Assembly: GCF_002837185.1 (NCBI RefSeq)
Contig: NZ_KZ478009.1
Span: 1 to 64,000, forward strand
From: Pseudomonas fluorescens
GTDB taxonomy: Bacteria > Pseudomonadota > Gammaproteobacteria > Pseudomonadales > Pseudomonadaceae
Direction: 5' to 3'
Length of the DNA: 64,000 nt
A model generated the notes under the pieces. The model did not search any database. It had not been told where the DNA came from and worked only from the letters and a program-made list of their open reading frames with translations. Position numbers and translations under genes: made by a program. Below, in pieces: positions 41,919 through 50,445 of this stretch. The first letter of the stretch is position 1; each line of letters begins with the position of its first letter.

Positions 41919-42030
41919 GGAAAAACCTCGTGTGAACCGGCGGCGATTCTACCAGTCCCATCGATTGAGAGGGTATATGCGGCGCTTTGCCGCGCAGCTT
42001 TCATGTAAGGCTGCAAGCGGCCTTTTGACA

Positions 42031-42046
42031 GTGTATATTCATCCAG
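42031..42046. promoter_or_regulatory. LexA-like box and -35 element of uvrA
   Basis: GTGTATATTCATCCAG matches the CTGTATATATATACAG consensus at 12 of 16 positions, keeping TGTATAT and CAG. A TTGACA sequence (42025-42030) is directly upstream, so a repressor here would block RNA polymerase. No clear -10 is at ideal spacing. The site ends 50 bases before the uvrA start. Confidence 0.4.
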
Positions 42047-42096
42047 TCTTTAGCCGTATACTCCGGCATTATTTACGCCCGCCGTGCGAGGCCATC

Positions 42097-44931
42097 TTGG
42101 ACAAGATCCTGATTCGTGGGGCTAGAACCCACAACCTGAAGAACATCGACCTGACCCTGCCCCGGGACAAACTGATCGTCATCACCGGCCTGTCCGGTTC
42201 GGGCAAATCGTCCCTGGCGTTCGACACGCTGTATGCCGAAGGCCAGCGGCGCTATGTGGAATCGCTGTCGGCCTATGCCCGGCAGTTCCTGTCCATGATG
42301 GAAAAGCCCGACGTCGACACCATCGAAGGTTTGTCGCCGGCCATTTCCATCGAGCAGAAATCGACGTCCCATAACCCACGCTCCACCGTGGGCACCATTA
42401 CCGAAATCTACGATTACCTGCGTCTGCTGTATGCACGCGTGGGTATTCCGCGCTGCCCGGACCACGATATTCCGTTGGAAGCCCAGACAGTCAGCCAGAT
42501 GGTTGACCTGGTGCTGACCCAGCCGGAAGGCGCCAAGCTGATGCTGCTGGCGCCCGTCATCCGCGAGCGCAAGGGTGAACATCTGTCGGTCTTTGAAGAG
42601 TTGCGGGCGCAAGGTTTCGTGCGCGCTCGCATCAACGGCAAGCTTTATGAGCTGGATGAAGCGCCGAAGCTCGACAAGCAGAAGAAGCATTCCATCGACG
42701 TGGTGGTTGACCGTTTCAAGGTGCGTGCCGATCTGCAGCAACGTCTGGCGGAATCCTTCGAGACCGCGTTGAAGCTGGCCGACGGTATTGCCCTGGTCGC
42801 GCCGATGGACGATGAGCCGGGCGAAGAGATCATCTTCTCCGCACGCTTTGCCTGCCCGATCTGCGGCCATGCCATCAGCGAGCTGGAACCCAAGCTGTTT
42901 TCCTTCAACAACCCGGCCGGCGCCTGCCCGACCTGTGACGGCCTGGGCGTCAAGCAGTTCTTCGACATCAAGCGCCTGGTCAATGGCGACCTGACGCTGG
43001 CGGAGGGGGCGATTCGTGGCTGGGACAGGCGCAACGTCTACTACTTCCAGATGCTGGGGTCGTTGGCGTCGCACTACAAGTTCAGCCTCGAAGTGCCGTT
43101 CAACCAACTGCCGGCGGACCAGCAGAAGGTCATCCTCAACGGCAGCGGCTCGCAGAACGTCGACTTCAAGTATCTGAACGACCGTGGTGACATCGTCAAG
43201 CGTTCCCACCCGTTCGAAGGCATCGTGCCGAACCTTGAGCGCCGTTACCGCGAGACGGAATCGGCCAGTGTGCGTGAAGAACTGGCGAAATTCCTCAGCA
43301 CCCAACCTTGCCCTGATTGCCGTGGCACTCGCCTGCGCCGTGAAGCGCGGCATGTGTGGGTTGGCGAGAAGACATTGCCGGCGGTGACCAACCTGCCAAT
43401 CGGCGATGCCTGTGAGTACTTTGGTGTGCTCAAGCTGACCGGCCGTCGTGGGGAGATTGCCGACAAGATCCTCAAGGAAATCCGCGAGCGTTTGCAGTTC
43501 CTGGTCAACGTTGGCCTGGACTATCTGTCCCTGGACCGCAGCGCCGATACCCTGTCGGGCGGCGAGGCCCAGCGGATTCGCCTGGCCAGCCAGATCGGCG
43601 CGGGACTGGTGGGCGTGTTGTACATCCTCGATGAGCCATCAATCGGCTTGCATCAACGCGACAACGATCGCCTGCTGGGTACGCTGAAACACCTGCGGGA
43701 TATCGGCAACACGGTGATTGTGGTCGAGCACGACGAGGACGCCATTCGCCTCGCGGATTACGTCGTCGATATCGGCCCGGGAGCTGGCGTACATGGCGGG
43801 CATATTGTTGCCGAAGGCACGCCTGCCGAGGTGATGGCTCACCCGGACTCCCTGACCGGTAAATACCTGTCTGGCCGGGTAAAAATCCAGGTGCCGGCCA
43901 AGCGCACGCCGCGCAACAAGAAGATGGCGTTGCACCTCAAGGGCGCTCGTGGCAACAACTTGCGCAATGTGGATCTGGAAATACCCCTGGGCCTGCTGAC
44001 CTGTGTGACCGGGGTGTCCGGCTCGGGCAAGTCGACGCTGATCAACAACACGTTGTTCCCCCTCAGTGCTACCGCCCTGAACGGCGCCACCACCCTGGAA
44101 GCAGCGGGCCACGACAGCATCAAGGGCCTGGAGCATCTGGACAAGGTGGTCGACATCGACCAGAGCCCGATTGGCCGTACGCCGCGGTCCAACCCTGCGA
44201 CTTACACCGGGCTGTTCACGCCGATTCGCGAGTTGTTCGCCGGTGTTCCGGAGTCCCGCTCACGCGGTTACGGGCCGGGCCGGTTCTCGTTCAACGTCAA
44301 GGGCGGCCGCTGTGAAGCCTGCCAGGGCGACGGCTTGATCAAGGTCGAGATGCACTTCCTGCCGGATATCTATGTGCCGTGCGACGTGTGCAAGAGCAAG
44401 CGCTATAACCGCGAAACCCTGGAAATCAAATACAAGGGCAAGAACATCCACGAAACCCTGGAGATGACCATCGAGGAAGCTCGGGTGTTCTTCGATGCGG
44501 TTCCGGCGTTGGCGCGCAAGCTGCAGACGTTGATGGATGTAGGCTTGTCTTATATCAAGCTGGGGCAGTCGGCGACCACGCTGTCGGGTGGTGAAGCGCA
44601 GCGGGTTAAACTGTCGCGTGAGTTGTCCAAACGGGATACGGGCAAAACCCTGTATATCCTTGATGAGCCAACCACTGGCCTGCACTTTGCCGATATTCAG
44701 CAACTGCTGGACGTACTGCATCGCTTGCGCGACCACGGTAATACAGTGGTGGTGATTGAACACAACCTGGATGTGATCAAGACCGCCGACTGGTTGGTCG
44801 ACCTGGGACCGGAAGGCGGCTCCAAGGGCGGGCAGATCATTGCGGTCGGTACGCCGGAGCAAGTCGCCGAGATGTCGCAATCCCATACTGGCTACTACCT
44901 GAAGCCGCTGCTGGAGCGCGACCGGGCCTGA
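42097..44931 (+). CDS. uvrA: Excinuclease ABC subunit A
   Basis: 944 residues, the usual Pseudomonas length, when started at the TTG at 42097; that start follows GAGG by 6 bases and gives LDKILIRGARTHNLKN, read as Met first. Earlier in-frame codons have no UvrA character. Two ABC cassettes: Walker A at 31-38 (GLSGSGKS) and at 639-646 (GVSGSGKS). Zinc-binding Cys pairs are visible (CPICGH, CPTCDG, CEACQGDG, CDVCKS). The dimer detects bulky DNA lesions and loads UvrB. No other uvr gene is in the window. Confidence 0.97.
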   Translation: MDKILIRGARTHNLKNIDLTLPRDKLIVITGLSGSGKSSLAFDTLYAEGQRRYVESLSAYARQFLSMMEKPDVDTIEGLSPAISIEQKSTSHNPRSTVGTITEIYDYLRLLYARVGIPRCPDHDIPLEAQTVSQMVDLVLTQPEGAKLMLLAPVIRERKGEHLSVFEELRAQGFVRARINGKLYELDEAPKLDKQKKHSIDVVVDRFKVRADLQQRLAESFETALKLADGIALVAPMDDEPGEEIIFSARFACPICGHAISELEPKLFSFNNPAGACPTCDGLGVKQFFDIKRLVNGDLTLAEGAIRGWDRRNVYYFQMLGSLASHYKFSLEVPFNQLPADQQKVILNGSGSQNVDFKYLNDRGDIVKRSHPFEGIVPNLERRYRETESASVREELAKFLSTQPCPDCRGTRLRREARHVWVGEKTLPAVTNLPIGDACEYFGVLKLTGRRGEIADKILKEIRERLQFLVNVGLDYLSLDRSADTLSGGEAQRIRLASQIGAGLVGVLYILDEPSIGLHQRDNDRLLGTLKHLRDIGNTVIVVEHDEDAIRLADYVVDIGPGAGVHGGHIVAEGTPAEVMAHPDSLTGKYLSGRVKIQVPAKRTPRNKKMALHLKGARGNNLRNVDLEIPLGLLTCVTGVSGSGKSTLINNTLFPLSATALNGATTLEAAGHDSIKGLEHLDKVVDIDQSPIGRTPRSNPATYTGLFTPIRELFAGVPESRSRGYGPGRFSFNVKGGRCEACQGDGLIKVEMHFLPDIYVPCDVCKSKRYNRETLEIKYKGKNIHETLEMTIEEARVFFDAVPALARKLQTLMDVGLSYIKLGQSATTLSGGEAQRVKLSRELSKRDTGKTLYILDEPTTGLHFADIQQLLDVLHRLRDHGNTVVVIEHNLDVIKTADWLVDLGPEGGSKGGQIIAVGTPEQVAEMSQSHTGYYLKPLLERDRA

Positions 44932-44946
44932 TTTATCGGGCCCGAT

Positions 44947-44985
44947 AAAAAGCCCCTGTCACCTCATCGGCGGCAGGGGCTTTTT
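44947..44985. terminator. Shared bidirectional terminator of uvrA and ftnA
   Basis: AAAAAGCCCCTG pairs exactly with CAGGGGCTTTTT across 15 bases. It lies 15 bases after uvrA and 12 bases beyond the ftnA stop on the other strand, so one element serves both convergent genes. Confidence 0.92.
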
Positions 44986-44996
44986 CGTAGCCGGAA

Positions 44997-45461
44997 TCAG
45001 AACTGCGATTGCAGGTAGTTTTCCAGGCCAATCAGCTTGATCAGACCCAACTGCTTTTCCAGCCAGTAGGTGTGATCTTCTTCGGTGTCATTCAATTGCA
45101 CCCGCAGGATCTCGCGAGTGACATAGTCGTTGTGCTGCTCGCACAGCTCAATGCCCTTGCAGAGAGCGGCACGGACCTTATATTCGAGACGAAGGTCGGC
45201 AGCGAGCATTTCCGGCACTGTGGTGCCCACATCCAAGTCGTCGGGACGCATGCGCGGCGTGCCTTCGAGCATGAGGATACGACGCATCAGTGCGTCAGCG
45301 TGCTGCGCCTCTTCTTCCATCTCATGGTTAATACGTTCATAGAGCTCGGTAAAGCCCCAGTCTTCGTACATACGCGAATGGATGAAATATTGGTCACGAG
45401 CTGCCAGTTCGCCCGTCAGCAACGTGTTGAGGTAATCGATTACGTCGGGGTGACCTTGCAT
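44997..45461 (-). CDS. ftnA: Bacterioferritin-like ferritin lacking the haem ligand
   Basis: 154 residues from the ATG at 45461 (MQGHPDVIDYLNTLL); the upstream 14 codons are not conserved. The diiron ligands Glu18, Glu51 and His54 are present (EAQHAD), with the second pair in EDHTYW. The haem-ligating Met52 of bacterioferritin is Ala52 here, matching P. aeruginosa FtnA (formerly BfrA), which forms haem-free shells. It stores iron as ferric mineral. It sits next to katA, and in P. aeruginosa BfrA/FtnA supports catalase A activity. Confidence 0.93.
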   Translation of the reverse strand: MQGHPDVIDYLNTLLTGELAARDQYFIHSRMYEDWGFTELYERINHEMEEEAQHADALMRRILMLEGTPRMRPDDLDVGTTVPEMLAADLRLEYKVRAALCKGIELCEQHNDYVTREILRVQLNDTEEDHTYWLEKQLGLIKLIGLENYLQSQF

Positions 45462-45574
45462 CGCCCTACATCTCCCTGCTTGAAAGTCTGTAGTTTGAAC
45501 CATGCTGACCTGAAGGTCACGGGATCAACGGCAGAAAAGCGAAGATTTCCGGAGAAAAGTAGCTGAAATAACGC

Positions 45575-45599
45575 AAAAACCGCCCAAATGAGGGCGGTT
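45575..45599 (-). terminator. katA: katA terminator
   Basis: On the minus strand, AACCGCCC and GGGCGGTT form an 8-base-pair stem with a 6-base loop followed by a T-run. It lies 18 bases after the katA stop, so ftnA must have its own promoter in the rest of the gap (45462-45574). Confidence 0.88.
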
Positions 45600-45616
45600 C
45601 TGCTTATCGTTTAGAG

Positions 45617-47065
45617 TCAGTTAAGCGATACACCCAGTGCATTTGCGATTGCTTCTCCATAAGCGGGATCCGCTTTATAGAAATGCTGCAACTGACGCTG
45701 GACCACATCACTGGAAACACCGCCCATCGCGCCGGCAATGTTGCTGGTCAGCAGCGCTTTTTGCTCGTCATTCATCAAGCGGAACAGTGCACCGGCGTGG
45801 CTGTAGTAATCCGTGTCTTCGCGATGATCATAACGATCAGCTGCACCGCTCAAGGCCAGTGCAGGCTCAGCGTACTGTGGCGCCTGCTTTGGCGCATCCG
45901 CGTAGCTGTTTGGCTCATAGTTCGGCGCAGCGCCACCATTACTGCCAAAGGCCATCGAACCGTCACGCTGGTAGCTGTTGACCGGGTTCCGTGGAGCATT
46001 CACCGGCAGTTGCTGATGATTGGTGCCAACACGGTACCGGTGAGCATCTGCGTAGGCAAAGACTCGACCTTGCAGCATGCGGTCCGGCGACAGGCCAACG
46101 CCTGGAACCATGTTGCTTGGGCCGAAAGCGGCCTGCTCCACTTCGGCGAAATAGTTCTGCGGGTTGCGGTTGAGTTCCAGCTCGCCCACCTCGATCAGTG
46201 GGAATTCTTTTTGCGACCAGGTCTTGGTTACGTCAAACGGGTTTTCGTAGTGAGCGTTCGCTTGAGCCTCGGTCATGATCTGGATGCAAACGCGCCATTT
46301 CGGGAAATCACCACGCTCGATGGCGCCGAACAGATCGCGCTGGGCATAGTCTGGATCGGTACCCGCCAGGCGCGCGGCCTCAGCTGGCGCCAGGTTCTTG
46401 ATGCCTTGCTGGGTCTTGTAGTGCCATTTCACCCAGTGACGCTCGCCTTTGGCATTGATCAGGCTGTAGGTGTGACTGCCGAAGCCGTGCATGTGGCGAT
46501 AGCCATCGGGGATGCCACGGTCCGAGAACAGGATGGTGACCTGGTGCAGCGCCTCTGGGGAATGCGACCAGAAGTCCCACATCATCTGTGCGCTTTTCAG
46601 GTTGCTTTGCGGCAAGCGCTTTTGGGTGTGGATGAAATCCGGAAACTTCAGCGGATCACGGATGAAGAACACAGGCGTATTGTTGCCAACGATGTCCCAG
46701 TTGCCTTCCTCGGTGTAGAACTTCAAGGCGAAGCCGCGTGGGTCGCGCTCAGTGTCAGCGGAACCACGCTCACCTCCTACAGTGGAGAACCGCAGGAAGG
46801 TCGGGGTTTGCTTACCCACTGACTCGAACAGCTTGGCGCTGGTGTAGTGAGTAATGTCCTGGGTGACTGTGAACGTACCGTAGGCGCCCGAACCTTTGGC
46901 GTGTACACGGCGCTCTGGAATATTCTCACGATTGAAGTGAGCGAGCTTCTCGATCAGGTGAAAGTCGTCGAGCAGCAGCGGGCCACGAGGACCGGCGGAA
47001 CGGGAATTCTGATTATCCGCAACGGGAGCGCCGCTGGCGGTGGTAAGGATTTTATTCTGGCTCAT
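45617..47065 (-). CDS. katA: Catalase, clade 3 (KatA type)
   Basis: 482 residues from the ATG at 47065, with AGGAAG eight bases ahead; a TTG two codons upstream is an alternative. Catalytic His55 (RRVHAKGSGAYG), Asn128 (VGNNTPVFF) and the haem-binding RVFAYADAHR with Tyr338 are all present. It disproportionates hydrogen peroxide and is the major housekeeping catalase of pseudomonads. The 238-base upstream gap before the rplQ end should hold its promoter; I could not define an OxyR site. Confidence 0.96.
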   Translation of the reverse strand: MSQNKILTTASGAPVADNQNSRSAGPRGPLLLDDFHLIEKLAHFNRENIPERRVHAKGSGAYGTFTVTQDITHYTSAKLFESVGKQTPTFLRFSTVGGERGSADTERDPRGFALKFYTEEGNWDIVGNNTPVFFIRDPLKFPDFIHTQKRLPQSNLKSAQMMWDFWSHSPEALHQVTILFSDRGIPDGYRHMHGFGSHTYSLINAKGERHWVKWHYKTQQGIKNLAPAEAARLAGTDPDYAQRDLFGAIERGDFPKWRVCIQIMTEAQANAHYENPFDVTKTWSQKEFPLIEVGELELNRNPQNYFAEVEQAAFGPSNMVPGVGLSPDRMLQGRVFAYADAHRYRVGTNHQQLPVNAPRNPVNSYQRDGSMAFGSNGGAAPNYEPNSYADAPKQAPQYAEPALALSGAADRYDHREDTDYYSHAGALFRLMNDEQKALLTSNIAGAMGGVSSDVVQRQLQHFYKADPAYGEAIANALGVSLN

Positions 47066-47258
47066 GCGCAATCTTCCTCAGGTGAGACTTGAAACTGCCG
47101 GCTAATCGGCTTGGTGGAAGTATTAATCAACAGCATGACACCCACAAATTTATTAAATTGCAGGCTTCAATAGAAAATTACTACCAAACAAGCCGGCGTC
47201 CATCATGCCCACCGTCGCCTCGGGAAACTTGTACCTATCGCGCTTTTATGACGCGCAC

Positions 47259-47284
47259 AAAAAACCGGGCACTAGGCCCGGTTC
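47259..47284 (-). terminator. Terminator of the alpha operon after rplQ
   Basis: AACCGGGC (47263-47270) and GCCCGGTT (47276-47283) form the stem; the minus strand then reads six T. It lies 20 bases past the rplQ stop. Confidence 0.92.
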
Positions 47285-47303
47285 TTCGTTGCAGACTGTC
47301 GTC

Positions 47304-47690
47304 TTACTCGGCGCTTACAGCTTCGCCGGCAGTAGCACGATCAACCAACTCGACGTACGCCATAGGCGCGTTGTCGCCAGTGCGGAAGCCGCACTTGAGG
47401 ATGCGCAGGTAGCCACCCTCACGGGTAGCGTAACGCTTGCCCAGGTCGTTGAAGAGCTTACCAACGATAGCTTTCGAACGAGTACGGTCGAAAGCCAGAC
47501 GGCGGTTAGCCAGGCTGTCTGTCTTGGCCAAAGTGATCAGCGGCTCAGCAACGCGACGCAGTTCTTTAGCTTTCGGCAGTGTAGTTTTGATCAGCTCGTG
47601 CTCGAACAGCGACACCGCCATGTTTTGGAACATGGCCTTGCGGTGCGAGCTGGTACGGCTCAGGTGACGACCACTTTTACGATGACGCAT
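47304..47690 (-). CDS. rplQ: 50S ribosomal protein L17
   Basis: 128 residues, normal length. L17 lies at the exit-tunnel side of the large subunit. It begins MRHRKSGRHLSRTSSHRKAM, the standard basic start. It is the last gene of the alpha operon, 41 bases after rpoA, and is followed by a strong terminator. Confidence 0.98.
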   Translation of the reverse strand: MRHRKSGRHLSRTSSHRKAMFQNMAVSLFEHELIKTTLPKAKELRRVAEPLITLAKTDSLANRRLAFDRTRSKAIVGKLFNDLGKRYATREGGYLRILKCGFRTGDNAPMAYVELVDRATAGEAVSAE

Positions 47691-47731
47691 GGTTCATTCC
47701 TTACCAAACTCACGTTCGGTGATTACGACGA

Positions 47732-48733
47732 TCAGGCAGTCGCCTTGTCGTCCTTCTTAAGACTTGCAGGCGGCCAGTTGTCGAGGCGCATGCCGAGGGA
47801 CAGACCGCGGGAGGCCAGAACGTCCTTGATTTCAGTCAAGGATTTCTTGCCCAGGTTCGGAGTCTTCAACAGTTCTACTTCGGTACGCTGAATCAGGTCA
47901 CCGATGTAGTAAATGTTTTCCGCCTTAAGGCAGTTAGCCGAACGTACAGTCAGTTCCAGATCGTCAACCGGGCGAAGCAGGATCGGATCGATCTCGTCTT
48001 CCTGCTCGATTACCACTGGTTCGCTGTCACCTTTGAGGTCGACGAACGCAGCCAACTGCTGTTGCAGAATGGTTGCAGCGCGGCGGATAGCCTCTTCAGG
48101 ATCCAGAGTACCGTTGGTTTCCAGATCAATAACCAGCTTGTCCAGGTTAGTACGCTGCTCGACACGGGCGTTTTCCACCACGTATGCGATACGGCGAACC
48201 GGGCTGAACGAAGAGTCAAGCTGCAAGCGACCAATGCTGCGGCTTTCGTCTTCATCGCTCTGACGCGAGTCGGCCGGTTCATAACCACGACCACGAGCTA
48301 CAGTGAGCTTCATGTTCAGGGCGCCGTTAGACGCCAGGTTAGCGATTACGTGATCGGGATTAACGATCTCGACATCATGATCCAGCTGAATATCGGCAGC
48401 GGTAACCACCCCCGAACCCTTCTTCGACAAGGTCAGCGTAACTTCGTCACGGCCGTGCAGCTTGATAGCCAGACCTTTAAGGTTCAACAGGATTTCAATT
48501 ACGTCTTCCTGTACACCTTCGATGGCGCTGTACTCGTGGAGCACACCGTCAATCTCGGCCTCGACTACTGCACAGCCGGGCATTGAGGACAACAGGATGC
48601 GGCGCAGCGCGTTGCCCAGGGTGTGGCCAAAACCACGCTCGAGAGGCTCGAGAGTAATTTTAGCGCGGGTTGGACTGACAACCTGCACATCAATGTGGCG
48701 GGGTGTCAGGAACTCATTTACCGAAATCTGCAT
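47732..48733 (-). CDS. rpoA: RNA polymerase alpha subunit
   Basis: 333 residues. The N-terminal domain (to about 235) dimerises and nucleates core polymerase (HTLGNALRRILLSSMPG). A flexible linker leads to the C-terminal domain that touches UP elements and activators (VRSANCLKAENIYYIGDL, TPNLGKKSLTEIKDVLASRG). It lies within the alpha operon between rpsD and rplQ, the classical gammaproteobacterial order. Confidence 0.98.
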   Translation of the reverse strand: MQISVNEFLTPRHIDVQVVSPTRAKITLEPLERGFGHTLGNALRRILLSSMPGCAVVEAEIDGVLHEYSAIEGVQEDVIEILLNLKGLAIKLHGRDEVTLTLSKKGSGVVTAADIQLDHDVEIVNPDHVIANLASNGALNMKLTVARGRGYEPADSRQSDEDESRSIGRLQLDSSFSPVRRIAYVVENARVEQRTNLDKLVIDLETNGTLDPEEAIRRAATILQQQLAAFVDLKGDSEPVVIEQEDEIDPILLRPVDDLELTVRSANCLKAENIYYIGDLIQRTEVELLKTPNLGKKSLTEIKDVLASRGLSLGMRLDNWPPASLKKDDKATA

Positions 48734-48755
48734 GGATGCACCTATTTTCTAGCCC

Positions 48756-49376
48756 TTACTTGGAGTAGAGCTCGACAATCAGGCTTTCGTTGATGTCGGC
48801 GGACAGATCACTGCGAGCAGGAACGTTCTTGAAAACGCCCGACTTCTTCTCAGTGTCTACTTCTACCCATTCTACGCGGCCACGTTGGGCACACAGATCG
48901 AGAGCTTGGACAATGCGAAGTTGGTTTTTTGCTTTCTCGCGAATCGCGACCACGTCACCAGCACGAACCTGGTAAGACGGTACGTTAACGGTTTGGCCGT
49001 TTACGCTGACGGATTTGTGCGATACCAGCTGACGGGATTCGGCGCGAGTCGAACCAAAGCCCATACGGTATACAACGTTGTCCAGACGGCATTCGAGCAG
49101 TTGCAGCAGGTTTTCACCGGTTGCACCTTTCTTGCCAGCAGCTTCTTTGTAGTAGCCGCTGAACTGACGCTCGAGAACGCCGTAGATACGACGGACCTTC
49201 TGCTTTTCACGCAGTTGGGTGCCGTAATCGGACTGGCGACCGCGGCGTTGGCCGTGGATACCAGGTGCTGCTTCAATGTTGCACTTCGATTCGATCGCGC
49301 GCACGCCGCTCTTCAAGAAGAGATCGGTGCCTTCACGACGAGCGAGTTTGCATTTTGGACCAATGTAACGAGCCAT
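48756..49376 (-). CDS. rpsD: 30S ribosomal protein S4
   Basis: 206 residues. S4 starts assembly of the small-subunit body and, in E. coli, represses the alpha operon by binding the rpsM leader. The S4 RNA-binding domain is visible (GFGSTRAESRQLVSHKSVSV, then NGQTVNVPSYQVRAGD). No zinc-type Cys quartet is present, so it is the C-minus form. Confidence 0.98.
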   Translation of the reverse strand: MARYIGPKCKLARREGTDLFLKSGVRAIESKCNIEAAPGIHGQRRGRQSDYGTQLREKQKVRRIYGVLERQFSGYYKEAAGKKGATGENLLQLLECRLDNVVYRMGFGSTRAESRQLVSHKSVSVNGQTVNVPSYQVRAGDVVAIREKAKNQLRIVQALDLCAQRGRVEWVEVDTEKKSGVFKNVPARSDLSADINESLIVELYSK

Positions 49377-49394
49377 TCTTTACAATCTCCTGGA

Positions 49395-49784
49395 TTACAC
49401 GCGGCGCTTCTTCGGCGGACGGCACCCGTTGTGCGGGATTGGCGTCACGTCGGTGATGCTGGCGATCTTATAGCCACAGCCGTTCAAAGCACGGACAGCA
49501 GACTCACGACCTGGACCTGGACCTTTGACGTTAACGTCGAGGTTTTTCAGGCCGTATTCCAGCGCAGCTTGACCAGCACGTTCAGCAGCTACTTGAGCAG
49601 CAAACGGGGTGGACTTGCGGGAACCGCGGAAACCCGAACCACCGGAGGTAGCCCAAGAAAGCGCGTTACCTTGACGGTCGGTGATGGTCACGATTGTGTT
49701 GTTAAAAGAAGCATGGATGTGGGCGATGCCATCAACCACTGTCTTTTTAACTTTTTTACGAGGACGAGCAGCAGGTTTTGCCAT
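49395..49784 (-). CDS. rpsK: 30S ribosomal protein S11
   Basis: 129 residues. S11 shapes the platform that holds the mRNA in the E site. It has the usual HASFNNTIVTITDRQGNALSW pattern, shown here as HASFNNTIVTITD, and a C-terminal PHNGCRPPKKRRV tail. It lies 30 bases after rpsM in the alpha operon. Confidence 0.98.
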   Translation of the reverse strand: MAKPAARPRKKVKKTVVDGIAHIHASFNNTIVTITDRQGNALSWATSGGSGFRGSRKSTPFAAQVAAERAGQAALEYGLKNLDVNVKGPGPGRESAVRALNGCGYKIASITDVTPIPHNGCRPPKKRRV

Positions 49785-49814
49785 GATAATTTTCCTGTCG
49801 ATTCGCGTGGGCGA

Positions 49815-50171
49815 TTACTTGCGGATCGGCTTACGCGGACCTTTACGGGTACGCGCGTTAGTCTTGGTACGCTGACCGCGCACTGGAAGACCACGACGAT
49901 GACGCAGACCACGGTAGCAACCGAGGTCCATCAAACGCTTGATTTTCATGTTGATTTCGCGACGCAGGTCACCTTCAGTGGTGAACTTCGCCACTTCGCC
50001 ACGCAACAGCTCAATCTGCTCGTCGCTCAGATCCTTGATCTTTGCGGCTGGGTTTACCCCAGTGTCTGCGCAAATTTTCTGCGCAGTAGTGCGACCAACA
50101 CCATAGATGTAGGTCAGCGAGATAACAGTGTGCTTGTTATCTGGAATGTTAACGCCTGCAATACGGGCCAT
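49815..50171 (-). CDS. rpsM: 30S ribosomal protein S13
   Basis: 118 residues. S13 sits at the head and contacts the P-site tRNA and the large subunit. N-terminal [19 protein letters not shown] and the basic tail [20 protein letters not shown] identify it. It is the first gene of the alpha operon, preceded by its own promoter-like site and a hairpin after rpmJ. Confidence 0.98.
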
Positions 50172-50230
50172 TCAGTGGGACTCCAATTGACAGCTACCTA
50201 CGCCCCGGAAGCCAAGAAATAGGGCGCGAG

Positions 50231-50259
50231 ATAATATCGCTGTAATAACAAATAATCAA
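50231..50259 (-). promoter_or_regulatory. Sigma-70-like promoter of the alpha operon
   Basis: On the minus strand, TTGATT (50254-50259) and TATTAT (50231-50236) are 17 bases apart, 4/6 and 5/6 matches to consensus. Transcription would start near 50224, giving a leader of about 53 bases before rpsM. Confidence 0.6.
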
Positions 50260-50283
50260 CCCGGCAGCGCACTAGCTGCCGGG
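50260..50283 (-). terminator. Hairpin between rpmJ and rpsM
   Basis: CCCGGCAGC (50260-50268) and GCTGCCGGG (50275-50283) are exact 9-base complements with a 6-base loop. On the minus strand the run after it is only TTG, so it may be an attenuator or processing site rather than a full terminator. The -35 of the alpha promoter touches its far edge. Confidence 0.65.
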
Positions 50284-50300
50284 CTTCAAGCGGATCACAC

Positions 50301-50417
50301 TCAGCCTTGGCGCTGTTTGTGACGCGGTTCCGCGCTGCAAATTACTCGAACAACACCTTCGCGGCGAATAATCTTGCAGTTGCGGCACAGCTTTTTCACC
50401 GATGCACGAACTTTCAT
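50301..50417 (-). CDS. rpmJ: 50S ribosomal protein L36, zinc form
   Basis: 38 residues beginning [15 protein letters not shown]. Cys11, Cys14, Cys27 and His32 make the zinc knuckle, so this is the C-plus form; many pseudomonads keep a zinc-free paralogue elsewhere for zinc starvation. It is the last gene of the spc block, 28 bases after secY, and is followed by a hairpin. Confidence 0.96.
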
Positions 50418-50445
50418 CACCAACTCCTCGAACCTTATGGGGTAC

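Noticed and set aside
48885..50222. 445-codon plus-strand frame across rpsD-rpsK-rpsM
   Set aside because: It runs antisense to three certain ribosomal protein genes and has no independent start or family signal.
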